This document shows, piece by piece, positions 36,099-48,440 of a stretch of 64,000 bases of DNA. Position 1 is the first letter of the stretch; the number at the start of each line of letters is the position of its first letter. The stretch covers positions 21,627,002 to 21,691,001 of the forward strand of contig NC_061784.1 in assembly GCF_022458985.1 (NCBI RefSeq), read 5' to 3'. The notes under the pieces were generated by a model, which saw only the letters and a list, made by a program, of their open reading frames with translations, was not told the origin of the DNA and ran no database searches. Origin of the DNA: Mugil cephalus (lineage: Eukaryota > Chordata > Actinopteri > Mugiliformes > Mugilidae). The position numbers and the translations under genes are program-made.

Positions 36099-38200
36099 GT
36101 TGTGTTTACTGTCAGTGTAAACATGAACTAAAAAGAAAGAACAACGCTGTTTAATGTCGTCATTAGTCTAGGTTTATGATTAGTAACTGTCCCTTGAGTC
36201 ATAGCAGAGCTCATGGTTAAGATGTGGACGATCTGGAATAACTGACAGGTTGAATAATTGAGTTGTAAATATTGCAGTAAGTATCACTGGCCACATGATG
36301 GGGTCAACGAGACAACATCAAGTCCCTCTGGGTGTGAATAGTGTCTTAGTTTTCCTTCTCTGTTAACCAATAATGTAGGGGGCACTTGGCAAAGGCCTTC
36401 TTTTTATTTCAGTACTATAAGAAGCTGAACTGACATCAAAAACACAAATAAAGTATGTGTATGCACAATTAAGCTTATCAGGTTAATGCTTCAGTGGACC
36501 ACATGGGTCAGCTTTTAGTCCACATCAGTGATGCTTGGATGCCCTTGACCCTGTAGCACATTCTCTGGATGTGGGAGTTACGACAAAAGGGAACTAAATA
36601 TCAGTCAGAACAGGATGCCTACTTAATTAATATTATATAGGTCCACCTTTACAGCCAAAACTACCCTGACCAGTAGCGGCAAGGACTTCACTAGACCTTT
36701 AAAGGTGTGTTTTGGTCTTTGGCCACAAGACTTTAGCAGCAGATCCTTAAAGTCCTGTAAGACACCTGAACTATCACTTGGGGATTAATGAAGACTAAGT
36801 TGTGAGGTGGGGCCTCCATGAATTGGACTTATCTGTCCAGCCCAACCCACAGATGGCTGCAGATCTGTGGAGCTTACAGTCCAAGATTTGGACTTTAACT
36901 GCGTCCCTCAAACCACTCTTGATCCACTGTTGCAGGGCGCATAGTTGAGTCGACTTTACTGCTGTGCAATTACACTTTAAGCAGGAAGTCAACTAATGGC
37001 TGATCACGTGGCAGCAACAACACTGACAGCTACAGGCTGTGCATTTCTCCAGTGCACAATATTAATAACTGCATGTGTTTTCGATCAGTTCTGTTGTGTT
37101 TTATTAGTTGACGTTGTTGCTGTGGTTGTAGAGTGAGTTTTCTGTCCTTGATGTCAGTGAACGCACCATGCAAGTGACTGAAGTTATGCTGCGACCAACA
37201 GTCGACTGTGTTCAAGCTTCAGTTACCTCACAGAAAAGTCCCTGTAGCTGAATTTGTGTGAAACGCTACAATATGTATTCAGGTCAAGAATATAGATTTA
37301 ACTGTTACAAAGCATTACTTTCAAACAATGTTCATATATGTGACATCATCAACTTCTCAACGTCAGCCCCTACAAAATACCATAACATATATAACCCACC
37401 CACTGGCTGGGGCAACAATAACGAGAAGGGCAGTGTTATTCACTTCTGGACTGATGTCTGGAGTTCTTTACAGCTACTACCAGAGAACTAGAGATACAAG
37501 CTGGAGGCCTTGTAGGAAACATTTCTGACCACATGGTGGAGCCAAACAGTTCATATAACAGGGAGACCCAGCATTAACAACATCAGTATTAACAGATCTA
37601 CTCTGTAGTACCAATGTCTTTTTTAGTTGGGTTCTGCTTAAGGCTTCAGAGAATATACTATGGATATGGTAGTGACAACATAACACATGTTGTCAAACAG
37701 CGACAACAGTATCTTTAAATCAGAAAACAACATGTGCAAAGTGTCGTACTTCCATTCTCCTCTGTAAATAACAAGAATTTACTGGCACATTTCCCTCATC
37801 TGCTCTCACTATTAACTTACTGCAAATTGCAGACATTTTTTCACATTCACTGACAATTCACTGTGACTTTACATTACAAACATACCTCCATTTGTCTGCA
37901 TGGCCTGTGTCCACTGACGTTCTGGAATTAACATATTCATTTTGCAAAATGGATGGCATATTCAACACCAACAAACACGCTGGTTCCACCTTCAAGAAAT
38001 TCACTCAACTCATGTGAACTTATACGCCACAATCTACTAAAGTAAGATGATCACATAAATGTGTTAAGATCAGATGCGCAAAATGTATTTCTAAATGTGA
38101 AGTCACACACAGTTACCCACAGTCAAAAATAAAGTGTCTATGATTAAAGAACGGTAAGTGAATCTAAATAAGGTCGACAGTTAAGTACCGCCGATGTAGT
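36099..38200. other. Intergenic block C-D with Tc1-like remnants
   Basis: 36,630-36,960 is a degraded internal part of a Tc1-like transposon (the GTCCACCTTTA...GTCCTGTAAG section). 37,385-37,460 is its 3' terminal part (ACCCACCCACTGGCTGG). Between them is unassigned unit-specific sequence. The rest is the conserved 5' flank. No gene is supported; the apparent ORFs come from the transposon. Confidence 0.5.
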
Positions 38201-38201
38201 T

Positions 38202-38337
38202 CAGTGAAACTAAATACCCACTTTCTCAGTTCTCTCCACATCACAACACAAATAGAACAGGTACGGTACACGACCCTGCTGTCAGAGGAGAAGTCAGAGG
38301 ACAGTTGATAAGACGCATAGAAGACTTCATACTGAAG
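38202..38337 (+). promoter_or_regulatory. Putative promoter / 5' non-coding exon of gene D
   Basis: GTGAAACTAAATA is followed by a TTTCTCAGTTCTCTCC stretch and then a conserved block ending CTGAAG at a consensus donor GTGAGT (38,338). The block recurs upstream of units B, E, F and G. In three of those the pyrimidine-rich part is CTTCCTCTA or CTTCCTCAA (ETS-like). The transcription start was not located. Confidence 0.4.
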
Positions 38338-39335
38338 GTGAGTGACTTTATTTAAAGAATGGACAGAGTGCAGAATTTCATTAGTTTAAAAAACATGAAG
38401 AAAATTAACTATGACACTAATGAAGGTTTAATTTGTTGATCTTTTCATTTTAAAGACACCTGCATAGTATTACAACACTTAAACTACAAAGGATGTAAAA
38501 TTCTGACATATCAACGCTATTTAAAAATTACTTACCAATTATTAGTTTCATTTAGAAATAAAATACATCTGTGACTAATCTTACAACATGGTTTTTCACT
38601 CATTCATTCACTCCTGATTATCGGTTTGCAAATTATTAACCTATGACGAAAATATATTTAATAAAAATATAGAAACATTGTTCTCAATGTGTCCCAAAAG
38701 TTTTATAGTTTAACAGTGATGAGTTTAGTTAGTTCAGATGAACTCAGACTTGAAAACATTTATATTATGCAGATGTATACTAAGTGACACATTTATAATT
38801 TCTCGAGTTACATTGTGCTAAAACTACACTTAAATCAGCATAATACCACAGCCCTGTTATCCTCTCTTGATGAGGATTTTATCTTTCCAACTTCAAACAT
38901 TTCTCTTGTTTCTGACTCTTTGCTGACAGTACGACTCCAAACCACGTGGCTCATTTTGCTAACTTTATTTCAGTATACTTAATCATGAATGTGGTGTAAT
39001 GTGCAGTTTGAGTCTGGCTGTACAGCTAAACAATACAAACCTATCGTCTCTGCTTATGTGAGCAAAGAAAACATAGATTGAACGAGCCCTTGAAAACTAG
39101 TTTGACAATCAAGTCCCTCTCTGTCATTTAACATTTTATCTAAAAAACAAGGAAACAACTGATTGTAGTCTGACACATTTTTTTTAACCCCATTGCAAAA
39201 TATTACAACTACTATCGCTGTCAGTACATATGAAAAAAAATATATATTGCAATATGTTAAGTGCACATTACAAGACAAGCATTCAGAAACACATTTAATT
39301 TATCACTTTGCTTCTGTCTATACAGTCATTCTCAG

Positions 39336-39430
39336 ACGACTAAAACACCAAAATTATATCAATCAGCAGTCGTTGGGAAACTCATCAGCCAGAAAATAAT
39401 CTACAAACAAGATATTCTACTGTAAATGTG
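39336..39430 (+). other. Second 5' non-coding exon of gene D
   Basis: This is flanked by acceptor ATTCTCAG and donor GTG|GTGAGT. It diverges from the E and F versions in its first half but ends identically (AAATGTG). Probably 5' UTR. Confidence 0.4.
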
Positions 39431-39643
39431 GTGAGTGACACTTTTGAATTTGACGATATTAAAATGTGATTTCAACATCTTCAGTAGTTGTCTCCTAATC
39501 ATTATAATCTTAAGTATATAAAGTCCTGTGTCTTAAATTGTGTCTGTGTCGTTCCATGTAATATTATACTTAGTTCATTTGAAATAAACTACATAAACAC
39601 CATGCAGTGTTTTATTGTAAATTTAATTCTGTCATAACAGAAA

Positions 39644-41335
39644 ATGATTTGGATCTACATGATCATCACAATGACAGCTCTTTCAAAAGGTACAATTCAA
39701 GATTTAAGATTGAAGAAACATTAACACTTTGAGACATTAAAAGTATATTGTTGGTTATCATGACTTATTATGTTGACTGGATGATTGCTGAAGCTCAAAC
39801 TGCATATTATCCTCACATTTAACTGGAAACCGCATTGTTTCGCATTTCATTAAAATTAAATACTAAATATACACCACAAAATGGGGATTTAATGTGTATT
39901 CTGTTTGTATTTTGTTCCTATCAGGTTCTGTAGAATGCAACTTAACTAACGCAACTGCAACAACCGAACAGTTTTTTGGAAAACTTGGAGAGCCGCTGAT
40001 GTTTCACCTACCGACTTCAACTAAAAAAATGACTTTGAAAAAGAATAAGAAAGTCATTTTTAGGTTACCTGATAATATTGATGCAGTGGATAAGAGTAAC
40101 AAAAAGGACAAAAGGATATCATTTTTCAACAATGGAACACTGAAGCTCAACGAGGCATCACAGGAAGATTCTGGAGATTACCAGCTGGAAACATATGATT
40201 CCACCACTGGTGAACTCTTGCATAACATGAACATCCATGTAGAAATACAAGGTAGGAAAAATTATTTTCATACTGTTTAGCTGCTTAAAAAATACTTAAC
40301 AAATGAGTAAATATTTTACACAACATACACAAAATTACACAATGTACATCATAAATGTTCTCATTCTGTTTATATTTAATTCATGTTCATTTTTTCATAT
40401 ATTCTTATTTTATGCTTATTCAAGTGTTGTTTTATTTTGTTGTACCATTGACCAAAGTGACCAGAGTCAAATTTCTGGCCAATTAATGTGATTCTGATTC
40501 AACTGAGTTTCCATTTCCATCCCACACATATTTGTGATATTTTATTATCTCAGTTGTGTTTTATGTTTCACTGAAGCATTAATTGAAACATATATACTGT
40601 AAAGATTTTCAGAGTTGACAGTGGATTTTGATCATATGTTTGTCTTCCAGCTCCTGTGTCTAAACCAGCTGTGTCTCAGACGTGTTTGTCACCAGAACAG
40701 ATGATGGTCAGCTGCTCCTCTGAGGGAGATGGAGCAGAGATCATTTTATCTTTGGACAATAACTTATTGATTCACAGCGGAGCTGCAGAAAAACACGATG
40801 TTACCGTCAGTTTATATGGTCAGATGACAGGAAACCTGATGTGTGATGTTCAAAACAACATCAGCAGAGAACAAACGGTCATCCAGCTCACAAGCTGTTC
40901 CACTTCAGGTAGAGTATTCCAAGAAATCCATACCAGTTTTTTATTCATTTCATTTGTGGGTAAGTTTCTATCACTTCCTAATTTGGATTTCCATTCATAT
41001 TTTTCAGGTAATAATTGTCCCGTTTCTCTTGTAAGAGCAAGTGCTGCTGCTCTTCTGCTCCTTTCGTCTCTGTTTCTTCTTCTCGGTTGCAAATATTTAA
41101 AGTCAAGAAGATCCATGACAGTTAAGTATGGTAAGAGATAAATCTTCTCTCCATTCTCATGTCTCACTGCCTTATACTCATGTACTGATTATTTATGCAT
41201 TTCTTCATAAATATTTTCAATGATCTCTTTTTACTTCTGTCAGATGTAGCTGAAGATGAATCACCTACTCAGACTAATGAAGAAGAACAAGACCCCATTC
41301 CTAAATCTTCATCCAGCATCTCTTTTAAGCCTTAA
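39644..41335 (+). CDS. Gene D: CD2/SLAM-like receptor, tyrosine-free tail exon
   Basis: The exons are 39,644-39,689 (signal), 39,925-40,251 (V-like), 40,651-40,908 (C2-like), 41,008-41,130 (transmembrane) and 41,244-41,335 (tail); 281 residues, all introns phase 1. The signal exon is three codons shorter than in other copies. The C2 domain keeps the four cysteines (QTCLSP, VSCSSE, LMCDVQ, LTSCS). The V domain has a lone Cys in VECN because the second position reads EQFF. The transmembrane exon differs completely from those of C/E/F/G: ASAAALLLLSSLFLLLGC, then a basic KYLKSRR. The tail exon begins DVAEDESPTQTNEEEQD and ends SISFKP, acidic and serine-rich with no tyrosine. The ectodomain is close to C and E, so D looks like a recombinant sharing the ectodomain but not the signalling module. 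Unit B has the same module. Confidence 0.85.
40320..40495 (+). mobile_element. LINE 3' tail fragment in gene D intron 2
   Basis: AT-rich sequence ends with TTGTACCATTGACCAAAGTG and a GTGATTCTGATTC tail, characteristic of fish LINE 3' ends. It is absent from intron 2 of gene E. Confidence 0.45.
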
Positions 41336-42290
41336 TCACTAATCCTAATCTTAACGTTGGCCATCAAATGAGATGTTTCCATGATCAACTGAAAAGATAT
41401 TACTGTGCCTGACAGTCTCCTCCTTAACCACAGGTAGGTATCCAGACGTTAATAGAAAGTAGACGGTTCTATGACTTTAATAGCACTTTAAAAACAGGTA
41501 TATAGGTAGAAGAATATGTAGAAAAGTGCAATATACAAGCGAGACCATTTACCATTTACAGGTAGTGGCTAGCAAATAACCACTTCCTTGATTCATCTCA
41601 AAAAACAAGACAAGAGGACTCACACCTGCTGCTCAGAAATTCTGTTGTCTTCAACAACCAAAAGACGACAACCACAGTTCATATACAGCAAGTGTCGACT
41701 AAAACCACATATTTGAAAGGGCCTTTGTGAAACCAGGGACTTTTAAACTGCACCTCCACTATACAGCATGAAGTTAATATGAGGTTTTAATGCCAATTTA
41801 TTTTCATGGTTGTGTAAATATGTCTTACATCTGTATAAACATTAACAGCAATGATACGAAGAGAAAAATTATTGATGTATAATTGAGCAGCATTTTTTTT
41901 TCTACTCACTATCAAACTGTGTATAAAAGTTTTGATTTTAACCTCCCGGTAACATGTTCAGTTATATTTCATTTTATTATCAATATTTTCATAATGTGTG
42001 TTGTGATTTGATTAGTAAATAACTCATGTTCATCATAAATTATATACTATATATAGTATACAGTATATACATGAATTTTGTACATCATGTGTTTGAGAAC
42101 CAATAAATGTCGACCTGTTTGTACTTTTACGTGTATGTAAATATTTAGCCCATGTTTAGGAAAAATGATCAGACTGAACATGAAGCTGCAGAATCTACTT
42201 AAACATTTATGCACTTGGTCCAAAATAAGTTATTTTACAAATTAATGTTATTATTAAAGTTTTGAAATAATGTGTAGCTGTTCCTTCAGT
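41336..42290 (+). other. 3' flank of gene D
   Basis: After the stop, sequence special to D and unit B (to about 41,545) joins the common unit 3' end (41,560-42,285). It stops short of the usual polyadenylation region, and no AATAAA was seen. A signal may be used further on, for example AATAAA in ATGAATAATAAACCC near 42,940. Confidence 0.4.
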
Positions 42291-43720
42291 CGTGGTCATG
42301 TTATGGTGGCATATTAGTTATATTAGCTGATATAAAATATAATTTTGAGTTTTGAATCAAAGTTCTCAAACAAACCAAGGTCTAACACACACTGGAGACA
42401 TGCAGTATTATTAGCATGTCTTTGTTAAGTCTTTATATTAAACTTTGTAGTTAAAAAGTGAAAATGCTATCGTGTGAGACAGATCTGATGCACAATTATC
42501 CATCAGTTACTAACGGAGAGGAGGAGCTGAAGGCCTGTTAGCGTTTCTGTTTTTGTTTTTGTTTTTTGTGTTAAGATGAAAGCAGAATTACTCAAATGTA
42601 AAAATCTTCTTATTCATTTAATACTATGTTGATTTACTGAATTCCTATTGTTTACTTGCAATTCAACTTGAGATGTGCTGGGACTGAAGAATGTAGCCTT
42701 GAGATGGAAGGAAGGCTGGAGCGTATGGGTCAGCTCTTGACCTCGTAACAGATTCACAGGTTTGTGGGAACTGATTAAAAAACGCAAATGAAAATTAAAA
42801 CAAAAACATTAATCTATGTTAATCTGTGGCACATGATCTGACATTTATATAACTGACATTTTCATTCTTCACTCATTATTTTATTTCTAGTTCATCATTT
42901 CATTTCACTGCTGCTGCACCTGTACACCACACATGTGATGAATAATAAACCCGGAATCCTATTAATTAAATCAATGAATGACATGTTTCTTAAGCATTCA
43001 GTGCCATATCAATTCATTCACTGAGTAGTTTATTCCTTTACTTTTGATTCTAATCATTTAAATCCTCCTTGGAAATTGATGACTTTTAGCTTTACACTTC
43101 AACACATCTCCTAGGTGACATCTGGACGTGTGTGTTATTAATTACTACCAAGGAGATTGTGTAAGATTAAGCTGTAAAAGACCTGTAGGGAACATTTTTG
43201 ACCACATGATGGAGCCAAAAACTCATCTCATCTTCTACTACCGTTCATTAGTGATGCAGATGATTCAGCTCTTTGAAGTATGACCCGAGCTGTTTCACGT
43301 CGTTGGAAGACAATTATTTATTTATTGATTTTTGTCTTTTTTTTGTCTGTTAAATACAAACATGAGTGGTCAAGATGTATGATGGCGTCTGTGTGTTCAC
43401 AGGGTTGGGGGGAGGAGTTACATGCATTAGAAAGGGTATTAGTGAATTCGTGAAAGAAAATGGAGCAAAGTCTGGACACATTTTAATGTGCTTGATAGTA
43501 CGAAGGCAGAGTCAAGAGTCTGAGTTAAAACTGAAACTTGAAGTGTGTGAACTGAAGTGCCAAGAAGCCACAAGGACAAAAGGTGTCAAAGGTGAACAAA
43601 AAAGGGGTTTATTTGGCCAGTAAAGTTATACATGATAACAACAACAACAGCTGTCCATCAAACTGATCAGGAAAAGTCAATGCACAAAAGGACACGTTTG
43701 ATTCTATTACATGGAGGCAG
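42291..43720. other. Intergenic sequence D-E
   Basis: This is largely unlike the other inter-unit blocks. It contains an isolated plus-strand ORF of 85 codons (43,366-43,620), rich in Lys/Glu in its second half (SELKLKLEVCELK), with no recognised family and no second copy. A short piece at about 43,180-43,230 matches the conserved unit 5' flank. No gene is claimed. Confidence 0.35.
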
Positions 43721-45485
43721 CTGAACTGTAACTTCATATATTTGGTATTTGAGACAAGGCCCTCCAGTCTAAGATACTGCAACCATATCTACTGTAGCTT
43801 TCTTTTGTTTTAATATACCCACCTCTGGGCTTTTACCCTTTGTCTTTACAGCTAAATATATACACTGGCCTCATACTGTGGCTGAGACAGACACCGAGTG
43901 GAAAAAGCTGTGGTTTTAACACTCTTTTAGTTTACTCCAACAAACTTTGATATGCAGACTATAGAGTAAAAGCCTGACTTGAAAATAAAGTATGTTCTAT
44001 TGATATTTAAAGTCCATCTACATCTAGATATTGATAGAAGCACATGACAGATGTCATATTGTGGACGTTATCTTGATTAAGAAGTGTATCAGATCTGCCT
44101 GATAAAGCTGTGCAACGCAACATTTTAATAATTAGAATAATTTCATATTTAATGAGCCTCTAATGGAAGTTACTTTAGGCTTCAGAGAACACACAATGAA
44201 ACACATGAAATCTGGAGTCAGTGACATGCAGACTGTTGTATGATAAAACACTAACTTTAAATTAGAAAACAATGTGTAGAAAGTCTACTTCCATGCTCCA
44301 TAGAAAATAACAGAAGGAATATAATACTCTCACTGGCACATTTCCCTCGTCTGCTGGAAGTAATAACTTCACATTCACTACACACTATAAACATATCTTC
44401 TCTCTGTATTTGTCTGTGAGAATAATTCATGATAATAATACATTAATAATGTTGATTTTCTAAGATGAAATTAGGCCACTGACTCCTTGAACATTTATTC
44501 ATCATAAATGTTAAGTGTTGAGATCAGATGCATAAAATGTCTTTTCTAAATGTCACACACAGTCACCTACTGTTAAAATTAAAGTGTATGAGATTAAAGA
44601 ACGATAAGTAAATCTAGATGAGATCGACAGTTAAGTATCTCAGTAGAGAATAAGTGAAACTAAATAACCGCTTCCTCTATTCTCTCCACACCACAACACA
44701 AATAGAATAGGTACAGTACACGACCTTGCTGTCAGAGAAGAAGTCAGAGGACAGTTGATAAGACACGTAGAAGACTTCATACTGAAGGTGAGTGACTTTA
44801 CTTAAAGAATGAAGAAAGTGTAGAATTAGTTTAAAAAACATCAAGAAAAGGAACTATGACACTAATGAAGGTTTGATTTGTTTTCCTTTCAAGAGAAATC
44901 AGTCTCACAAAAGTTAACTGACAAAAGACATAAAATCCTGACATTTATCATGACTGAATATAGAAAAATGACTTAACACTTAGAAACACTTTTCATTTAG
45001 AAATAAAATCTTAACACATGTTAGCTTTAAATTTTCACTCATTATCTGTGTTTAAACTGAGGCTTTGACAAATTATTAGTAACATTTAGCAAATATCATT
45101 AATATTTATAAAAATATAGAAACATTGTTCTCAACAACCTGTCCTGAAGGTTTTATAGTTTAACAGTGATATGACATTGTGTTTAGTGAATGCTGCATTT
45201 TAATTTAATTTAATATTTTTAAAGATTTTATTGACTGTCCATTTTTTGTATTATCATTTCTGTTTTATTAGTTCATATATACATATCATTTGCATGTTTG
45301 GAATCAATCACTAACTCAAATCAAATGTGGTGTAAAGTGCAGTTTGAGCCTGGCTGTACATCTAAACAATACAAACCTATTGTCTCTGCTTATATGAGAA
45401 ATAAAACATAGAAGGAACGAGCCCTTGAAAAATAGTTTGACAATCAAGTCCCTCTCTGTCATTTAACATTTCATCTAAAAAAACA
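43721..45485 (+). repeat. Segmental duplication, copy 1
   Basis: About 1.76 kb nearly identical to 49,852-51,665. It covers the 5' flank, the putative first non-coding exon and the following intron of gene E. The left breakpoint is GAACTGTAACTTC. The copy ends at an E-specific deletion after AAACAAGGAAA. Confidence 0.7.
44652..44787 (+). promoter_or_regulatory. Putative promoter / 5' non-coding exon of gene E
   Basis: GTGAAACTAAATA, then CGCTTCCTCTATTCTCTCC, then the conserved block ending CTGAAG at donor GTGAGT (44,788). It matches the same elements upstream of units B, D, F and G. Confidence 0.4.
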
Positions 45486-45622
45486 AGGAAATGTTGTATG
45501 TTAAATACACATTACAAGCCACATTAAATGTACATGTGAAAATACGAGTACATAAAAATGTGTTTAGTGCGTCGGTATATTTAGCTAAGTGTAAATGACT
45601 CATTCTTCAATTCTCTTCTCAG

Positions 45623-45721
45623 AAGAAGCAAACAACAAAATAGAACATACCAACGAGTTGTGAGTGAGAAACTTAGCGCCCAGATAATAATCTACAAAGA
45701 AGACGTCACTTTGTGAATGTG
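45623..45721 (+). other. Second 5' non-coding exon of gene E
   Basis: Acceptor TTCTCTTCTCAG and donor GTG|GTGAGT, 99 bases, homologous to 32,154-32,253 and 52,092-52,191. Confidence 0.5.
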
Positions 45722-45836
45722 GTGAGTGACCGTTTTACATTTGCTGATCCTAATGCTGCTGTGCATGAAAAGTCTTGAAACCACATATGACACCATGCAA
45801 CTTTACAATGATGAACTGATTCTGTCTCAGCAGAAA

Positions 45837-47585
45837 ATGATTTGGATCTACATGATCATCACATCTCTGGCAACGGCAGCTCTTTCAAAAGGTACAATTC
45901 AGCTTTTAAGTTTCCACTGATATTAATATCTGGATATTAAAATGTTGAGGCATTAAAAGTTCTATTGAAGGTTATCATGATTTTTTATGACTGGATGATT
46001 GCTGAAGCTCAGACTTTTGATGGAATGTAGTCGAGTTTATTCAGTCATTCACTCAAGATTTGTTGAAGTGATCATGTTGAAGAGATTTTCTCCTGGAAAT
46101 GTCTGATAACAGATAGAAATAGATTGAATACATACACAGAGTGAACTTATGGCTGTGAATTACTGTAGAAAGCTGCATATTATCCTCACACCATCACAAT
46201 GAAATAATATATATACACCTCAAAAAGTTTTTAATGTGTATTTTGTTTGTATTTTGTTCCTATCAGGTTCTGTAGAATGCAACTTAACTAACACAACTAT
46301 AACAACCAAACAGTGTTTTGGAAAACTTGGAGAGTCGCTGATGTTTCACCTACCGACTTCAACTACAAAATTTACTTTGAAAAAGAATAAGAGAGTAATT
46401 TTTTGGTTTCCTGATAATCTTGATGCAGTGGATAAGAATAACAAAAAGAACAAAAGAATGACGTTTCTCAACAATGGAACATTGAAGCTCAACAAGCCAT
46501 CAAAGGAAGATTCTGGAGATTACCAGCTGGAAATACATGATTCCACCACAGTTAGACTCTTGCATAACATGAGCATCCATGTAGAAATACAAGGTAAGAC
46601 AAAACAATTGAATTGTATTTCATTCAAATCTAATTTAATGGAATGTAGCTGGTTAAAGGGCCAATTTGCATATATTATATATGTACATATTTCATCATCA
46701 CTGTGTTTTGATGAGAAAATTAGTTAAATGTTTCACTGAAGCATTAATTGAAACATATATACTGTAAAGATTTTCAGAGTTGACAGTGGATTTTGATCAT
46801 ATGTTTGTCTTCCAGCTCCTGTGTCTAAACCAGTTGTGTCTCAGACATGTTTGTCACCAGAACAGATGAAGGTCAGCTGCTCCTCTGAGGGAGATGGAGC
46901 AGAGATCATTTTATCTTTGGACAATAACTTATGGATACACAGCAGAGGTGCAGAAAAACACAATATTACCGTCAGTTTATACAGTCAGATGACAGGAAAC
47001 CTGACATGTGATGTTCAAAACCACATCAGCAGAGAACAAACAGTCATCCAGCTCACAAGATGTTCGGGTAATTAATTAATTTTCCTTTTTAGATAAAAAA
47101 GTATGTAGATGATTTCACTCCTAATCTGTGTTAATGTTTGTATTTTCTAGGTAACATCTCTTCTCATCTCTCTCCTTTGACTGTGGCTCTGATATCAAGT
47201 GTGGCCATTCTACTTCTCCTTTTGGCCGTGTTTCTTGGTATCAAACATTTCAACAAGACAATGAGCAACAAGACACCAAGAAACAAGACAACAAGCCCTG
47301 TGACCATTAGTAAAGGTGAGAGATGCAGTAAAAGCTCTACTGATTATCAGGTCATTGACCTTCAGGCTCACTAAGACCCATACTGATATTTAACTGTGAA
47401 ATTGTAAAATACGTACAGTGAACGTTTTGGAAATCACGCAGGTGTTAGTTCATTAGTGCTGTTACGACAAAACATTAATTATGGAGGATAAACTTTTTCA
47501 ACTTCTTTCAGATGACGTTGAAGATGAGATAATCTACTCAGATGTTAAAGTGATGACGGCTGCAAGGAAGACCAGACACAACTGA
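45837..47585 (+). CDS. Gene E: CD2/SLAM-like receptor, ITIM-like tail
   Basis: The exons are 45,837-45,891 (signal), 46,267-46,593 (V-like), 46,816-47,067 (C2-like), 47,151-47,315 (transmembrane) and 47,512-47,585 (tail); 290 residues, all introns phase 1 with GT-AG ends. The V domain carries two cysteines early (VECN and KQCF), a variable middle (KRVIFWFPDNLDAVDKNN) and the NNGTLKL...EDSGDYQLE landmarks. The C2 domain has four cysteines. The transmembrane segment TVALISSVAILLLLLAVFLG is followed by a basic Asn/Lys/Thr-rich stretch, and the tail ends in IIYSDV then VMTAARKTRHN. The last intron begins GTGAGA. If it is retained, 19 codons follow to a stop at 47,374 and include TDYQVI, an ITSM-like motif. 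This is the cleanest example of the array's gene model. Confidence 0.87.
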
Positions 47586-48440
47586 CTTTAAAGTCGTACT
47601 TCATTTTCTCCTGAAACATCTTTTCTGACCATTATGAGTCACCTTGTTTGTTCACCTTTGTTAAACGTACACCAATCAGGCATAACATTATGACAAAAAT
47701 AAAAATAAAATAAGACATGACAACAAATAGGACGAACAAACACACACCTGCTGCTCAGAAATTCCGTTGTCTTCAACAGCTGAAAGACGACAACCACAGT
47801 TCATATGCAGCAAGTGTCGACTAAAACCACATATTTGAAAGGGCCTTTGTGAAACCAGGGACTTTTAAACTGTACCTCCACTATACAGCATGAAGTTAAC
47901 ATGAGGTTTTAACGGCAATTTATTTTCATGGTTGTGTAAATAACTTCTTACATCTGTATAATCACTATATATTGCAGTAAAGTTGATATACAGAGCAAAT
48001 TTGTTGATGCCTTATTGAGCAGCATTTTATTCCACTCACTGTCAAACAGTGTTGTACAATTTTGACTTTAACATGCCAGTAACATATTTAGTTATATTTC
48101 ATTTTGTTATCAATGTTTTCATAATGTTTGTTGTGATTTAATTAGTAAATAACTCATATTTAGCATAAATTATATACATGCATTTTTGTACATGATGTGC
48201 TGGAGAACGTGTAGACCTGTTTTTACTTTTACATGTCTGTAAATATTTAGTCCATATTCAGGAAAAAAATCAATATGAACATGAAACTGCAAAATCTACT
48301 TAAATATTGATTTGATCTAAAATAAGCTATTTAACTAATTTGTTTGTTTGTTTTTCCAGCAATTTTGGCAAAGTTTTGAAATGATGTGTAGCTTATTGGA
48401 AGATTTGTAATAAAGTAAAGTTTAATAAAGAATTTGGTAC
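47586..48440 (+). other. 3' UTR of gene E
   Basis: A Tc1-like terminus begins near 47,670 but is cut after CATTATGACA. A gap then joins the common 3' end. Polyadenylation signals AATAAA are at 48,409-48,414 and 48,424-48,429. Confidence 0.6.

Noticed and set aside
36795..36992. Minus-strand Cys-rich frame, with a relative at 23,092-23,286.
   Set aside because: It lies in a degraded Tc1-like element interior; no domain and no matching frame in other copies.
37477..37686. Minus-strand frame of 69 codons repeated almost identically at 49,125-49,334.
   Set aside because: The similarity is explained by duplication of the whole flank; the corresponding sequence near 58,000 does not keep the frame, and there is no coding signature.
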